Positions 41,813 through 51,751 of a stretch of 64,000 nt of DNA are shown one piece after another. The stretch lies in NCBI GenBank assembly GCA_003151475.1, contig PLXQ01000075.1:1-64000 (forward strand), written 5' to 3'. This stretch comes from Acidimicrobiaceae bacterium. GTDB taxonomy: Bacteria > Actinomycetota > Acidimicrobiia > Acidimicrobiales > UBA8190. A program made the position numbers and the translations under genes. Below the pieces are notes generated by a model. The model was given only the letters and a program-made list of their open reading frames with translations, was not told the DNA's origin and did no database searches. The number at the start of each line of letters is the position of its first letter. The stretch's first letter is position 1.

Positions 41813-42166
41813 CTACGGGCGGACTGCCCGCTTCTCCTTGATCTTGGCCGCCTTACCGATGCGGTCACGCTGGTAATAGAGCTTGGCCCGGCGGACGTCA
41901 CCCCGGGTCACCATCTCGATCTTGGCCAGAACGGGCGAGTGGACGGGAAAGGTCCGCTCCACCCCGACGCCGAAGCTGACTTTGCGGACGGTGAAGGTCT
42001 CGCGGGCGCCGGACCCCTGGCGGCGGATGACAGCCCCCTGGAAGACCTGGACGCGCTCACGGGTGCCCTCCACAACCCTCACGTGAACCTTGAGGGTGTC
42101 GCCAGGACCGAACTCGGGGATGTCGTCTCGCAGGAACTCGCGATCGACGATGTCAGTCGGATTCAT
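41813..42166 (-). CDS. rplS: Ribosomal protein L19
   Basis: 117 aa large-subunit protein at the 30S-50S interface. The core [40 protein letters not shown] and [13 protein letters not shown] are typical. Four bases separate it from the DUF2469 gene. A TATTCT sequence (42272-42277, coding strand) about 105 bases upstream may be its promoter with a leader. Confidence 0.96.
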   Translation of the reverse strand: MNPTDIVDREFLRDDIPEFGPGDTLKVHVRVVEGTRERVQVFQGAVIRRQGSGARETFTVRKVSFGVGVERTFPVHSPVLAKIEMVTRGDVRRAKLYYQRDRIGKAAKIKEKRAVRP

Positions 42167-42271
42167 GGTGCGCGTCCCTTCGCGGGTCGATTTTCGGGCG
42201 ACGTCGGCGACACCCGGGCGGGATGGCCACCTCCGAGCACGGCCGGCCGATGGGGCCTGCTGGAACTCGCC

Positions 42272-42277
42272 AGAATA
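42272..42277 (-). promoter_or_regulatory. Possible -10 box upstream of rplS
   Basis: TATTCT on the coding strand in the 177-base gap between trmD and rplS; no good -35 is seen. It would give a leader of about 100 bases. Confidence 0.25.
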
Positions 42278-42343
42278 GCCGCTCCCTGGGCCTTCGTGCG
42301 GCGGAACCCCGGCGCCCTGCCCTCCGTGAACCCTTATCCGGCC

Positions 42344-43090
42344 CTACGAAGAACGGTCGGGGTCCTCGGCATCCAAAAGACGCTGCTCCTCGTCCGAGAT
42401 CCCGCCCCGGGCGACGATCAGGTCCGGTCGCTCGTCGATTGTCCTCTGGAGCGCCTTCAGCCGGCGCCAGCGCTCGATACGGGCGTGGTCCCCGTTGCGC
42501 AGCACCTCGGGAACCTCCCAGCCCCTGAAGTCGGCCGGACGGGTGTAGTGGGGATACTCGAGGAGCCCGGAGGTGAAGCTCTCGTCCTGAGCCGAGGCCT
42601 CGTTCCCCATGACCCCCGGCAACAGGCGGGAGACGGCTTCGATGACGACCATGGCGGCCGCCTCACCGCCGGCCAGGACGTAGTCGCCGATCGACAGCTC
42701 CCCATCGACGAGGTGATCGGAGACCCGCTCGTCCACCCCCTCGTAGCGTCCGCACAACAGCGAGAATCCGCCCGAGGCACCGGCCGCCAGGCCGGCCAGT
42801 TCTTCGGCCACGCTCTGATCGAAACGTCGGCCCCGGGGGCCGAGAAGGTAGAGAGGTCTCGGCGGATCGGTCGTCTCCACCGCCTGAAAGAGGGGACCGG
42901 GGGTGAGCACCATTCCGGCCCCGCCGCCGAACGGTGCGTCGTCCACCGAACGACGGGCATCGGTCGTCGCATCACGCAGATCATGGATCCGCAGGTCGAG
43001 GACACCATCGCGACGGGCCCGGCCGAGGAGGGCAACCGAACTGAAGCCCTCTAAGAGCTCGGGAAAGATAGTGAAGACGTCGATCCGCAT
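42344..43090 (-). CDS. trmD: tRNA (guanine-N1)-methyltransferase TrmD
   Basis: 248 aa SPOUT methyltransferase that makes m1G37. Seen are [16 protein letters not shown] at the N-terminus, [44 protein letters not shown] (the trefoil knot) and the C-terminal [20 protein letters not shown]. It follows rimM by 31 bases in the rpsP-khpA-rimM-trmD order. Confidence 0.96.
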   Translation of the reverse strand: MRIDVFTIFPELLEGFSSVALLGRARRDGVLDLRIHDLRDATTDARRSVDDAPFGGGAGMVLTPGPLFQAVETTDPPRPLYLLGPRGRRFDQSVAEELAGLAAGASGGFSLLCGRYEGVDERVSDHLVDGELSIGDYVLAGGEAAAMVVIEAVSRLLPGVMGNEASAQDESFTSGLLEYPHYTRPADFRGWEVPEVLRNGDHARIERWRRLKALQRTIDERPDLIVARGGISDEEQRLLDAEDPDRSS

Positions 43091-43121
43091 TGCGATCCCT
43101 CCGCCGGCGTTCGGCTCAGCG

Positions 43122-43568
43122 TCAGTCGAGCAGGCCGGCCGGGATCTCGACCACGATCCGGCCTGGGCCGTGCTCAACAACACAGCGCAGTGGCACGAGG
43201 CCGCCACCGTCGAGCTCGAGGAGATCGCTGACCGGATTGGCCACCACGGCGGCGACGGTACCGAGCGGGCGGCCGTCGGCATTGTCGACGACGGTCGAGC
43301 CCACGAGCTCGTGGACCCACAGGGCCGCCGGGTCCTCCAGTGGAGGGGCACGCAGTATGCGGTCGCGCAGGCGCTCGGCGGCGGCGATGCCGTGGACGCC
43401 GGCGAAGTTGACCAGCCAGCGATAGCGGAAGGGACGTGAGCTCTCGATGCGCAACTCACCCTCGTCGGTCTGGAAGACCGAGCCCGGCATCGATCGTTCG
43501 GCGCGGTTGCTCACGAAGTTGACGACCACTTCGCCACTCAGGCCGTGAGGTCGCACCACGCGCCCCAC
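43122..43568 (-). CDS. rimM: Ribosome maturation factor RimM
   Basis: 148 aa. [16 protein letters not shown] at the N-terminus is the family start; the PRC-barrel half is [20 protein letters not shown] then [18 protein letters not shown]. It assists 30S assembly by binding S19. The GTG at 43568 is the only initiation codon before the conserved motif. It lacks a clear ribosome binding site and may be coupled to khpA. Confidence 0.92.
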   Translation of the reverse strand: MGRVVRPHGLSGEVVVNFVSNRAERSMPGSVFQTDEGELRIESSRPFRYRWLVNFAGVHGIAAAERLRDRILRAPPLEDPAALWVHELVGSTVVDNADGRPLGTVAAVVANPVSDLLELDGGGLVPLRCVVEHGPGRIVVEIPAGLLD

Positions 43569-43620
43569 GTCGAGGAGTCCGTCATCCGTCCGGCTGGGGA
43601 CGGGATCACGGCGGGGATCG

Positions 43621-43953
43621 TCAGTCGTCGACGAAGTCGACGTTTGTCTCCACCCCGTCTCGCGATCCGGCCACCCGCACCAGAGTCCTGATGGCCTGGG
43701 CCACCCGTCCCCGACGTCCGATCATCCGACCCATGTCGCGTTGTGCCACGTGGATGCGGAATCGCACGGTGCGACCGGAGTCGTCCGCCTCGAGCACAAC
43801 GGCGTCGGGGTCCGTGGCGATGGACCGGGTGATGTAGTCGAGGACGGCGCGCGCCGTTCCTCCCTCGACACGGTTGCCGGCCATGTCGTCCACCGTGTTG
43901 ATGTCGTGTTCCTCCGCGTCACCGGCAGCGGAGTTGAAGTCCTCGTCGCTCAC
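43621..43953 (-). CDS. khpA: KH-domain RNA-binding protein KhpA
   Basis: 110 aa. The KH fold contains the [20 protein letters not shown] loop (GxxG), preceded by [20 protein letters not shown]. KhpA binds RNA and lies between rpsP and rimM as in many bacteria. About 40 acidic residues precede the KH domain, more than in typical KhpA. The GTG at 43953 overlaps the rpsP stop by four bases (GTGA). Confidence 0.92.
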   Translation of the reverse strand: MSDEDFNSAAGDAEEHDINTVDDMAGNRVEGGTARAVLDYITRSIATDPDAVVLEADDSGRTVRFRIHVAQRDMGRMIGRRGRVAQAIRTLVRVAGSRDGVETNVDFVDD

Positions 43954-44234
43954 TTGGCTTCCGCCGGACGGTATTCGTCCCAGGCACCGGACTTGCGTAG
44001 GAGCTTCTCCACGCGCTCGGTGGGGGTGGCACCCTGACGCAGCCATTTGAGGGCCTTCACGTTGTCGATCTCGACGATGGCGTCGGGTTCGGCCAACGAG
44101 CGCCCCCGCGGGGCGTAGGTGCCGACGATCTCGATGAAACGGCCGTCACGCGGCGACCTGCTGTCAGCGGCAACGACGCGGTACGTCGGCTGCTTCTTCT
44201 TGCCCATCCGCATGAGACGGAGCTTTACGGCCAC
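43950..44234 (-). CDS. rpsP: Ribosomal protein S16
   Basis: 94 aa. [40 protein letters not shown] and [16 protein letters not shown] are diagnostic for S16, which helps 30S assembly. Translationally coupled to khpA. Confidence 0.97.
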   Translation of the reverse strand: MAVKLRLMRMGKKKQPTYRVVAADSRSPRDGRFIEIVGTYAPRGRSLAEPDAIVEIDNVKALKWLRQGATPTERVEKLLRKSGAWDEYRPAEAK

Positions 44235-44296
44235 TATTTGACTCTCCTGATCTTCCTGTGAGCGTCACGCACCCGGGGGTGCGGACCTTCCATTGT

Positions 44297-44311
44297 GGCC
44301 CGTCACGGGCC
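44297..44311. repeat. Small inverted repeat upstream of rpsP
   Basis: GGCCCG-TCA-CGGGCC, a six-base-pair perfect stem about 63 bases before the rpsP start, in the leader or promoter region. Confidence 0.45.
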
Positions 44312-44320
44312 CTCCCGGCG

Positions 44321-44341
44321 AAAAAAGGCCATTTCGGGCCT
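44321..44341 (-). terminator. Intrinsic terminator of the smc-ftsY-ffh group
   Basis: On the minus strand AGGCC-CGAAAT-GGCCT is followed by a run of T (six T in all), starting nine bases after the ffh stop. It separates ffh from the rpsP group. Confidence 0.7.
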
Positions 44342-44350
44342 GCCGGAGCG

Positions 44351-45880
44351 CTAACGACCCCCGCCGGTGGCCTTCGGTGTGACCCGGCCGCCACTCTTTT
44401 TCTTCTTGTTTCCCTTCAGGCCTTTTCCTCCGCCGATGCCGAGACCCCGTGGGGGCGCAGACCCCCCGGGGAGCCCCATGCCCAGGTCGCCGAAAGCATC
44501 GGCTCCGCCGGGCGCCAGAGCGGCCAGATCTCCCATCTGATCCGAAAGAGCCTGGGCCGACTTCGCAGCACCCCGGCCCCCCATCATCCCTCCGAGCATC
44601 CCCGGGGACTTCATCAGCTGCTGGGCGTCCTTGAACTGCCGCAGGAGCTGATTGACCTCCTGGATCGAGGTCCCGCTTCCGGTGGCGATCCGTCGTCGGC
44701 GACCGCCGTCGATGAGGGCGGGATCGGCCCGCTCCTTGCGGGTCATCGACTGGATGATGGCCTCCACCTGGGTGATCTGGCCATCGTCGATGCTGCTGCC
44801 GGCCTGCTTGAGCTCCTTCGGAACACCGGGCAGGAGCGACAGGATGCCGCCCAGCGATCCAAGCTTCTTCACCTGCTGCAACTGCGAGAGGAAATCCTCG
44901 AGGGTGAACCGGCCTTCCATGAGGCGCTCGGCCCCACGTTGGGTCACGTCGCTGTCGAACTCGCGCTCGGCCTGCTCGATGAGGCTCATGACATCGCCCA
45001 TGCCGAGGATGCGGCTCGCCATCCGGTCGGGATGGAACTGGTCGAAATCGGCCAGGCGTTCACCCGTGGAGGCGAAGGCGATCGGCTTGCCGACGACCTC
45101 CTTGACGCTCAGCGCCGCGCCACCTCGGGCGTCGCCGTCGAGCTTGGTGAGAATGACCCCGTCGAGATCGAGCGTCTCGTGGAACGCTTCGGCGGTGGCG
45201 ACCGCGTCCTGGCCCGTCATGGCGTCGATGACCAGGAAAGTGAAGTGAGGATTGACGGCCTCCGAGATCCGGCGGACCTCGTCCATCAGATCGGCGTCGA
45301 TGGCAAGGCGTCCGGCGGTGTCCACCACGAGGACGTCACGACCGAGGCGTCGTGCTTCGTTCAGACCGGCGGTGGCCACGGCCACGGGATCAGTCGCCTC
45401 GCTGAAGACGGGTACCCCCGCCTGTTCGCCGAGGATCCGCAGCTGCTCGACGGCCGCCGGACGCTGGAGGTCCGCCCCTACCAGCATCGGGTTGCGGCCC
45501 TGCTGGCGGAACCAGCGGGCCAGCTTGGCCGAGGTGGTCGTCTTACCCGACCCCTGGAGGCCGGCCAGGAGGACAACCGTCGGTGGCGCCGAGGCGTAGC
45601 TGATCCGCAGGGTCTCGCCCCCGAGGACGGAGATGAGCTCCTCGTGGACGGCTTTGATGACCTGCTGGCCGGGGCTCAGGCTCCTCGACAGATCCTGGCC
45701 CACGAGCCGGAGGCGGATCCCGTCGACGAACGAGCGGGCCACGCGGACATCAACGTCGGCGTCGAGAAGAGCGGTGCGGATCTCGCGCAGAGCGCCGTCG
45801 ACGTCTTCGTCGCTGAGCCGCCCGCGACTTCGCAAGCGGCCGAAGATGCCTTCGAGGCGGTCAGAGAGGGTCTCGAACAT
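44351..45880 (-). CDS. ffh: Signal recognition particle protein Ffh
   Basis: 509 aa. An N-terminal helical bundle, then the GTPase domain with GLQGSGKTTTSAKLARW (G1), DTAGRLAIDADLM (G3) and TKLDGDARGGAALS (G4), then a Met-containing M domain for signal sequence and 4.5S RNA binding. The C-terminus is basic and Gly-rich (GNKKKKSGG). Ffh with the FtsY receptor targets ribosomes to the membrane. It lies 50 bases after ftsY. TAGCCT is nine bases before the ATG. Confidence 0.97.
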   Translation of the reverse strand: MFETLSDRLEGIFGRLRSRGRLSDEDVDGALREIRTALLDADVDVRVARSFVDGIRLRLVGQDLSRSLSPGQQVIKAVHEELISVLGGETLRISYASAPPTVVLLAGLQGSGKTTTSAKLARWFRQQGRNPMLVGADLQRPAAVEQLRILGEQAGVPVFSEATDPVAVATAGLNEARRLGRDVLVVDTAGRLAIDADLMDEVRRISEAVNPHFTFLVIDAMTGQDAVATAEAFHETLDLDGVILTKLDGDARGGAALSVKEVVGKPIAFASTGERLADFDQFHPDRMASRILGMGDVMSLIEQAEREFDSDVTQRGAERLMEGRFTLEDFLSQLQQVKKLGSLGGILSLLPGVPKELKQAGSSIDDGQITQVEAIIQSMTRKERADPALIDGGRRRRIATGSGTSIQEVNQLLRQFKDAQQLMKSPGMLGGMMGGRGAAKSAQALSDQMGDLAALAPGGADAFGDLGMGLPGGSAPPRGLGIGGGKGLKGNKKKKSGGRVTPKATGGGR

Positions 45881-45889
45881 CGGTTGCTC

Positions 45890-45895
45890 AGGCTA
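45890..45895 (-). promoter_or_regulatory. Putative -10 box of ffh
   Basis: TAGCCT on the coding strand, nine bases before the ATG at 45880. It may be an internal promoter of the smc-ftsY-ffh group. Confidence 0.4.
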
Positions 45896-45930
45896 CCGGC
45901 TCCGGTGGGCCTTCCCGGGCCGGGTCGGGA

Positions 45931-47139
45931 TCAGTCGAAGAGAGCGTCGACGAAACTCTCCGCGTCGAAGGCGATGAGATCGTCGGGGCCTTCACCGATG
46001 CCCACCAGCTTCACCGGGAGCCCGAGCTCACGCTGGATGGCCACCACGATGCCCCCCTTGGCCGTGCCGTCGAGCTTCGTCAGAACGACCCCGGTGACCC
46101 CCACGGCGTCGAGGAACTGCCGGGCCTGGGTCACCCCGTTCTGGCCCGTCGTGGCATCGAGGACGAGCAGGACCTCGGTCACGCGCCCCGGCGGCCGATC
46201 GGCCACCCGGCGGATCTTCTTCAGCTCCTCCACCAGGTTGAGCTTGGTGTGGAGCCGGCCGGCTGTGTCGGCCAGGACCAGGACCTGACCGCGGGCCGAC
46301 GCCCTCTGGACGGCGTCGAAGACCACGGCACTCGGGTCGCTGCCCTCGGCCCCGCGCACGAGCCCGACCCCGGCCCGTGTCGCCCAGATCTCCAGCTGTT
46401 CCGCCGCCGCCGCCCGGAAGGTGTCGCCGGCGGCCAGGAGCAGCGAGTGGCCCTCGGCCGTTTGCTGTCGAGCGACCTTCCCGATCGTCGTCGTCTTTCC
46501 CACCCCGTTCACGCCCACGAAGAGCCAGACATTGGTGACGCCTTCTTCGAGGGCCAAACCGATGTCTCCGGCGCCGACCAGTGACTCCCGCAGCGCTTCG
46601 CGCAGAGCGGCGACCACGGCATCGGGTCCGCGCAGTTCCCCACTGCGGGTCCGCTGACGAAGGTCATCGAGCAATGCCGAGGTGGTCGCCGTACCCACGT
46701 CGGCCCGCAGGAGTGCCTCTTCGAGGTCGTCCCACGTTTGCTCGTCGACCGAACCCCGACCGCGCAGAGCCCGGACGTATCCCGACAACAGGCCCCGGGT
46801 CTTGCCCATCCGGTCGCGCAGATCAGCCGGTGCGACGACGTCGGTGACGTCCTCGACGGCGACCTCAGGACCCGCAGAAGGCGGGGGGGCCGCCGGTGCA
46901 GTGGTGGTCTCGTCGGCGACGGACGCCTCGGGAACAGCTGTCGGAGAGGGCGCGGCCGGCGACGGCGACCGGGAAGGTGGTCGCGCCGGCCGGGGCGGCG
47001 CCGGAGGCGGCTTCGTCTGCACCGCCGAGGGAGAGGCTCCGGCGGCGCGCCCGCGCGACGAGCGCCGGGAGAGCACCACCGAGGACGCCACGATCGCCAG
47101 AACGACGACCACGGCCAGGACAATCCAGAGGGCGAGCAT
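45931..47139 (-). CDS. ftsY: Signal recognition particle receptor FtsY
   Basis: 402 aa. The actinobacterial form starts with a membrane helix (LALWIVLAVVVVLAIVASSV), then a basic and Pro/Ala-rich acidic linker to about residue 110. The NG domain follows: GVNGVGKTTTIGKVAR, DTAGRLHTKLNL and TKLDGTAKGGIVVA. It docks the SRP at the membrane. A perfect 14-bp tandem duplication lies about 40 bases upstream. Confidence 0.96.
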   Translation of the reverse strand: MLALWIVLAVVVVLAIVASSVVLSRRSSRGRAAGASPSAVQTKPPPAPPRPARPPSRSPSPAAPSPTAVPEASVADETTTAPAAPPPSAGPEVAVEDVTDVVAPADLRDRMGKTRGLLSGYVRALRGRGSVDEQTWDDLEEALLRADVGTATTSALLDDLRQRTRSGELRGPDAVVAALREALRESLVGAGDIGLALEEGVTNVWLFVGVNGVGKTTTIGKVARQQTAEGHSLLLAAGDTFRAAAAEQLEIWATRAGVGLVRGAEGSDPSAVVFDAVQRASARGQVLVLADTAGRLHTKLNLVEELKKIRRVADRPPGRVTEVLLVLDATTGQNGVTQARQFLDAVGVTGVVLTKLDGTAKGGIVVAIQRELGLPVKLVGIGEGPDDLIAFDAESFVDALFD

Positions 47140-47176
47140 GGCCAGGGCAGCCTACGAGATGGCCGGCGAGCCCACG

Positions 47177-47204
47177 ACGCTCACGACCTGACGCTCACGA
47201 CCTG
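47177..47204. repeat. 14-bp perfect tandem duplication before ftsY
   Basis: ACGCTCACGACCTG occurs twice in direct adjacency (47177-47190, 47191-47204) in the smc-ftsY gap. Confidence 0.8.
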
Positions 47205-47289
47205 GGGCTCGACCGCTCGGCTCGTGCGGGCCACGCCTGTTCGGAGGCCGCTGCTGTTCAGAAAGGCAGCGGCGAAGGTGGGCGGTTGC

Positions 47290-50200
47290 TCAGTTGGTGG
47301 AGGCGGCGGCCGATTCGTCGTCGGTCTGACGACGGACCTTCTGACTCACGACCTTGGACGAGCCGCCCGGAGTCATGGTCACGCCGTAGAGGGCGTCGGC
47401 CGCCTCCATGGTGCGCTTCTGGTGGCTGACGATGATGAGCTGCGCCTCGTCGCGGAACTCGTGGAGAAGATCCAGGAATCGGTGGAGGTTCACGTCGTCG
47501 AGTGCCGCCTCCACTTCGTCCATCAGATAGAACGGCGACGGACGACTCCGGAAGACGGCGAAGAGAAAAGCCAGAGCGACGAGGGACCGCTCCCCACCCG
47601 AGAGCAGCGACAGCTTGCGGACGTTCTTTCCTGCCGGACGGGCCTCGACCTCGACACCGGTTTCCAAGATGTCGGTGGGATCGGTGAGGACCAGGCGTCC
47701 CGTGCCTCCGGGGAAGAGCGTGGCCACGAGCACCTGGAAGTGTTCGTTGACATCGGCGAAGGCCTCGGCGAAGACCCGCATGATCTCGTCGTCCACGGCC
47801 CGGATGACCTGATGCAGTTCACGCCGGGCGCGACGGACATCCTCGACCTGCTCTTCGAGGACCCGATGGCGCTCCTCGAGGGTGCCGAGCTCCTCCAGGG
47901 CCAGAGGATTGACGGGCCCGAGAGACGCCAGCTCCGTTTCGATGGCGTTCGCCCGGGCGCCGGCGTCGACACCCTCGGGCAACGCCGGACACGACGCACT
48001 CATAGCGGTGTCGGGCTCGCACCCGAGCTCCCGCCGCAGCGCCTCGACGGCGGATTCCTGGCGGACACCCGATTCGGCCAGGTCGAGCGCCAACTTCTGC
48101 AGGCGGTCGCGGGTCTCGGTGATCCGGCCTTCGACGGCGGCGCGCTCCCGACGTAGGCCGTCGAGGCGGGCCCCACCGGCGCGGACCTCGTCGAGCTGTC
48201 GGGACCGCTCCTGCTGCAAGCGCTCAGCCAGACCGGCCAGGCGCACCGCGTGTCGGTCGACGACCACGGCCAGGCGGTCGACGGCTCGGGCATCGGCCTC
48301 CAGGCGGCGGCGGCGCTCCCCGGCCTGGTCGCGCTCGGCCACGTGGCCGGCCAACCGTCGTTCGACGTCTTGGAGGCGGACCGACAAGACGGTGCGTCGC
48401 TCGGCCAGGCCGGCGATCCGCACCTCGAGGTCGCGGCGCTGCGATTCGACCTGCGCCCGCCGCTGCTGGTGGTGGCGACGGGTGTCCTCGGCCGAGCGCA
48501 GTCGGGCCGAAGCGTCCGTCGCCGCCCGTTCGATCTCGGGCAGCCTCTCCTCGAGCTCGACCAGACGGGCGGTGTCGCGCTCGATCCGATCGGCGAGAGC
48601 GAGGCGATGGCGGGTGGCCTCGGAGTGTTCGTTGTCGAGGGCGACGGCCTCGGAGCCGAGACGCGTCAACGCGTCGTCGAGCGCGTGACGATGGTCCACG
48701 GCCCGCTCCGCGTCACGAACGGCGGCGGTGGCGGCCGCCCGGGCCTGGTCCGCTGCCGCCCGGGCGGCGATGAGTGCCGATTCCGCTTGGACCGACGACG
48801 CCGAAGCGGCCTCGGCCTCGCGGCGAGCCTGCTCGGTGGCCATGGCCGAGGCCGGTGCCGACCCGGCATGGATGATCCAGCCTGTCGAGGAGAAGCGGTC
48901 GCCGGTTGAGGTGACGACAACCAGATCAGGACGATCGAGGGCGTAGTCGACGGCGTCGCGCCAACCGCCGTGGACCGACACGGCCCCGACCAGGAGTCGG
49001 TCGAGCAACGCGCCCACACCGGGAACATCGGAGCGGACATGGCCCCGTACGGGCTCGGCGTCGTGACGAAGCTCCAGATCGGTCGTCTGCTCGGGGGCGC
49101 TCGGCCCGAGGGTGAGAACGGTACCGACGACATCGCGTTCGTGGAGCAGGGTCAACGCCGAGCGCGCCGTCTCGGTGTCATGCACCACGACGCCGGCCAG
49201 AGCGGCGCCGATGGCCGCCTCGAAGGCACCCTGCCAGCCGTCATCGATCTGGACCAGCTCCACGAGCGACCCCATGACACCGGGGACGCCGGCGAGCACG
49301 TCGGCTCCGGCGGCGCCACGCGCCTCGGCTTGCGCCCGGGCCAGTGCTTCGGCACGTGCATCGAGCCGGTGACGCGTCTGCTCCGCCTCACGGCGGCGAC
49401 TCTCGGTGCGGTCCCAGGCTTCGCTCGCCGCCGCCGCCGCCGCACGCGCCTCGTCGGCCCGATCGGCGGAAGTGGTCACCTCGGCCTGCGCCTGCGCCAG
49501 CTGCGTCGCTAGGTCCGACGACTCGGAGCGAAGAGCCAGACGTCGACCTTCGACGGCGGCCACCCGCTCGTCGAGTTGGTCGAGGTCACCGCGATCACGG
49601 TCGAGGGCCCGGCGCAGGGGCTCTCTCTCCCCGCGGGCCACGGCAAAGGCTTCTTGGGCGGCGCGCATCGTGCCCAGGTCTCCCGTGGCCGACTCGAAGG
49701 CGGCCAGCTCGCGCGCCAACTCGGCCTCGGCCGCCGCCACTTCCCGGGTGGCCGGATCGAGATCCTGCGCTTCGACCGCCGTCGCCTCGAGCTCGGTGGA
49801 AAGCCGCGCCGCGTCGGCTTCGAGCGATGAGACCACATCAGCGTCGGCCGCCGCCTCGAGCGCCTGGACGAGCGATCGGCGGCGTTCGGCCAGCACCCCG
49901 CCGAGGCCCCGGCACCTTTCGCCCAGCCCGTGGACCTGGGTGAGCGCGGCCACGAGGCCGTCTTCGCGTTGCGCCGACAATTCGGCGGCGGCGGTGTCGG
50001 CGGCGGCATCGAGCTCGTCGAGAGACGACCGCAATTCCGATTCCGCTGCGCCCAGGCGGTCACGTTCGGCCGTGGCGCTGCGCCGGCGCTCGTCGAGAGC
50101 GGTCAGCTCCTGTCCGATGAGAAAGAGGCGGAGGTCGCGGAGCTCCACCGCCAAAGAGGCGTGTGAGCGCGCCGCCGCCGCCTGACGTTCGAGCGGGCGC

Positions 50201-50805
50201 ATCTGGCGGCGCACCTCACGCAAAAGGTCACCGAGCCGTTCGAGGTTCTCTTCCGTGGCCGCCAGCCGTCGCTCGGCCCGCTCCCGACGTCGACGATGCT
50301 TCAGGACCCCGGCCGCCTCTTCGATGACGGCTCTGCGGTCTTCGGGCCGGGCGTTCAGGATCTGGTCGAGCTGCCCCTGGCTGACGATCACGTGTTGCTG
50401 GCGGCCCACCCCGGAATCCGAGAGAAGCTCCTGGACGTCGAGCAACCGGCAGGGTTGACCGTTGATGGCGTACTCGCTGTCACCGGAGCGGAAGAGAGTC
50501 CGGGTGATGGTGATCTCGGCCAGGCCACCGGGCAGGTGACCGGCGCGGTTGTCGATGGTGAGCGAGACCTCGGCGCGCCCGAGGGCGGGACGATCAGCCG
50601 ATCCGGCGAAGATGACGTCCTCCATCTTCGACGAACGCACGGTGCGCGGACCCTGGGCACCGAGGACCCAGGCCACAGCGTCAACGACGTTCGACTTACC
50701 GCTCCCGTTGGGCCCGACCACCACGGTCACGCCCGGTTCCAACTGCAAGGTCGACGGGTCGGCGAACGACTTGAAGCCCTTCAAGGTCAGTGACTTCAGG
50801 AACAC
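47290..50805 (-). CDS. smc: Chromosome segregation protein Smc
   Basis: 1171 aa structural maintenance of chromosomes ATPase. The N-terminal Walker A is GPNGSGKS at residues 31-38; the ABC signature LSGGE is at 1068-1072 and Walker B FYLMDEVEAALDD near 1090-1100. Two long coiled coils flank a hinge around residues 500-650 (GAAGADVLAGVPGVMGSLVE marks its start). It condenses and aligns chromosome arms with ScpA/ScpB, which are not in this window. The head follows the family layout; no truncation is seen. Confidence 0.97.
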   Translation of the reverse strand: MFLKSLTLKGFKSFADPSTLQLEPGVTVVVGPNGSGKSNVVDAVAWVLGAQGPRTVRSSKMEDVIFAGSADRPALGRAEVSLTIDNRAGHLPGGLAEITITRTLFRSGDSEYAINGQPCRLLDVQELLSDSGVGRQQHVIVSQGQLDQILNARPEDRRAVIEEAAGVLKHRRRRERAERRLAATEENLERLGDLLREVRRQMRPLERQAAAARSHASLAVELRDLRLFLIGQELTALDERRRSATAERDRLGAAESELRSSLDELDAAADTAAAELSAQREDGLVAALTQVHGLGERCRGLGGVLAERRRSLVQALEAAADADVVSSLEADAARLSTELEATAVEAQDLDPATREVAAAEAELARELAAFESATGDLGTMRAAQEAFAVARGEREPLRRALDRDRGDLDQLDERVAAVEGRRLALRSESSDLATQLAQAQAEVTTSADRADEARAAAAAASEAWDRTESRRREAEQTRHRLDARAEALARAQAEARGAAGADVLAGVPGVMGSLVELVQIDDGWQGAFEAAIGAALAGVVVHDTETARSALTLLHERDVVGTVLTLGPSAPEQTTDLELRHDAEPVRGHVRSDVPGVGALLDRLLVGAVSVHGGWRDAVDYALDRPDLVVVTSTGDRFSSTGWIIHAGSAPASAMATEQARREAEAASASSVQAESALIAARAAADQARAAATAAVRDAERAVDHRHALDDALTRLGSEAVALDNEHSEATRHRLALADRIERDTARLVELEERLPEIERAATDASARLRSAEDTRRHHQQRRAQVESQRRDLEVRIAGLAERRTVLSVRLQDVERRLAGHVAERDQAGERRRRLEADARAVDRLAVVVDRHAVRLAGLAERLQQERSRQLDEVRAGGARLDGLRRERAAVEGRITETRDRLQKLALDLAESGVRQESAVEALRRELGCEPDTAMSASCPALPEGVDAGARANAIETELASLGPVNPLALEELGTLEERHRVLEEQVEDVRRARRELHQVIRAVDDEIMRVFAEAFADVNEHFQVLVATLFPGGTGRLVLTDPTDILETGVEVEARPAGKNVRKLSLLSGGERSLVALAFLFAVFRSRPSPFYLMDEVEAALDDVNLHRFLDLLHEFRDEAQLIIVSHQKRTMEAADALYGVTMTPGGSSKVVSQKVRRQTDDESAAASTN

Positions 50806-50857
50806 CGTTGGTCACCCTACCTGTCGGGCGCAGCGATGCGGGGATGACCGCTGGGGA

Positions 50858-50902
50858 CCGGCACAATCGGATCCGGCACAATCGGATCCGGCAATAACTG
50901 AT
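50858..50902. repeat. 15-bp tandem repeat before smc
   Basis: CCGGCACAATCGGAT at 50858 and 50873, identical, plus a degenerate third copy at 50888 (CCGGCAATAACTGAT). It lies in the mutM-smc gap. Confidence 0.75.
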
Positions 50903-50914
50903 CGGCCGGCGATA

Positions 50915-51751
50915 TCAGATCTGGCAGTGGTCGCACAGGAAGGCCGACCGGCCGTTGACCTTCACTCTGACGATCGAGTTCCGGCATCGTCGGCAGGCCT
51001 TGCCCTCACGGTCGTAGACCTGGTGCTGGCTCTGGTAGTCGCCGATCGCGCCGAAAAGATCGCGGTACTGCTCGTCGGCCAGCGACGAGCCGCGGTACTT
51101 GACGGCCTCCGACAAGGTCTCGACCATGGCGCGGTAGAGGCGACGGATCTCCTGGGCACTGAGCGAGTCCGATCCACGGTCATAACGGAGCCCGGCGGCG
51201 AAGAGGATCTCGTCGGAGTAGATGTTGCCGATGCCCGCCACGAACTTCTGATCCATGAGCAGGGTCTTGAGCGGCGTGTGCCGATCGGCCAGCAATTGGC
51301 CGAAGCGGGCCCAGCTCATGACCTCCTCGAGGGGGTCGAATCCCAGGTGGGACAGCTCGGCCACCGTCTCGAGCTCGTCGGCGGTGGTCACGAACATCTC
51401 ACCGAAGGTGCGGGGGTCGACGAACCGCAGCTGGCCGCCCTGGGTGAAGGTGATGATGACGTGGGTGTGGGTGGCCAGGGGGTCCTTCGGGCCTTTGGCC
51501 CGCAGAAGCTGCCCGCTCATCCCCAGGTGGATGACGAGGACATCGTCGTCATCGAGACCGACGAGCAGGTACTTCCCGGCCCGGCGGACCGACGTCATCT
51601 TGCGGCCTTCGAGGCGGTCGCGGAACTCGGGACCGGTCTTGTGCCTGCGGACCGAGCGCTTGCCCTTCACCTCGACGGTCTTCACCCGGCGGCCGATGAC
51701 CTCTTTTTCGAGGTCGCGACGGATGGTCTCGACTTCGGGCAGCTCAGGCAT
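50915..51751 (-). CDS. mutM: Formamidopyrimidine-DNA glycosylase MutM (Fpg)
   Basis: 278 aa. The N-terminal PELPEVETIRRDL gives the catalytic Pro/Glu, the DNA-probing loop is present, and the C-terminal zinc finger is CRRCRNSIVRVKVNGRSAFL followed by CDHCQ. It excises oxidised purines such as 8-oxoguanine. The ATG lies inside the last codons of rnc (eight-base overlap), which implies coupling. Confidence 0.95.
   Translation of the reverse strand: MPELPEVETIRRDLEKEVIGRRVKTVEVKGKRSVRRHKTGPEFRDRLEGRKMTSVRRAGKYLLVGLDDDDVLVIHLGMSGQLLRAKGPKDPLATHTHVIITFTQGGQLRFVDPRTFGEMFVTTADELETVAELSHLGFDPLEEVMSWARFGQLLADRHTPLKTLLMDQKFVAGIGNIYSDEILFAAGLRYDRGSDSLSAQEIRRLYRAMVETLSEAVKYRGSSLADEQYRDLFGAIGDYQSQHQVYDREGKACRRCRNSIVRVKVNGRSAFLCDHCQI

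Noticed and set aside
44258-46288. A 676-codon plus-strand open frame over ffh
   Set aside because: Antisense shadow of the clearly recognisable Ffh on the minus strand.
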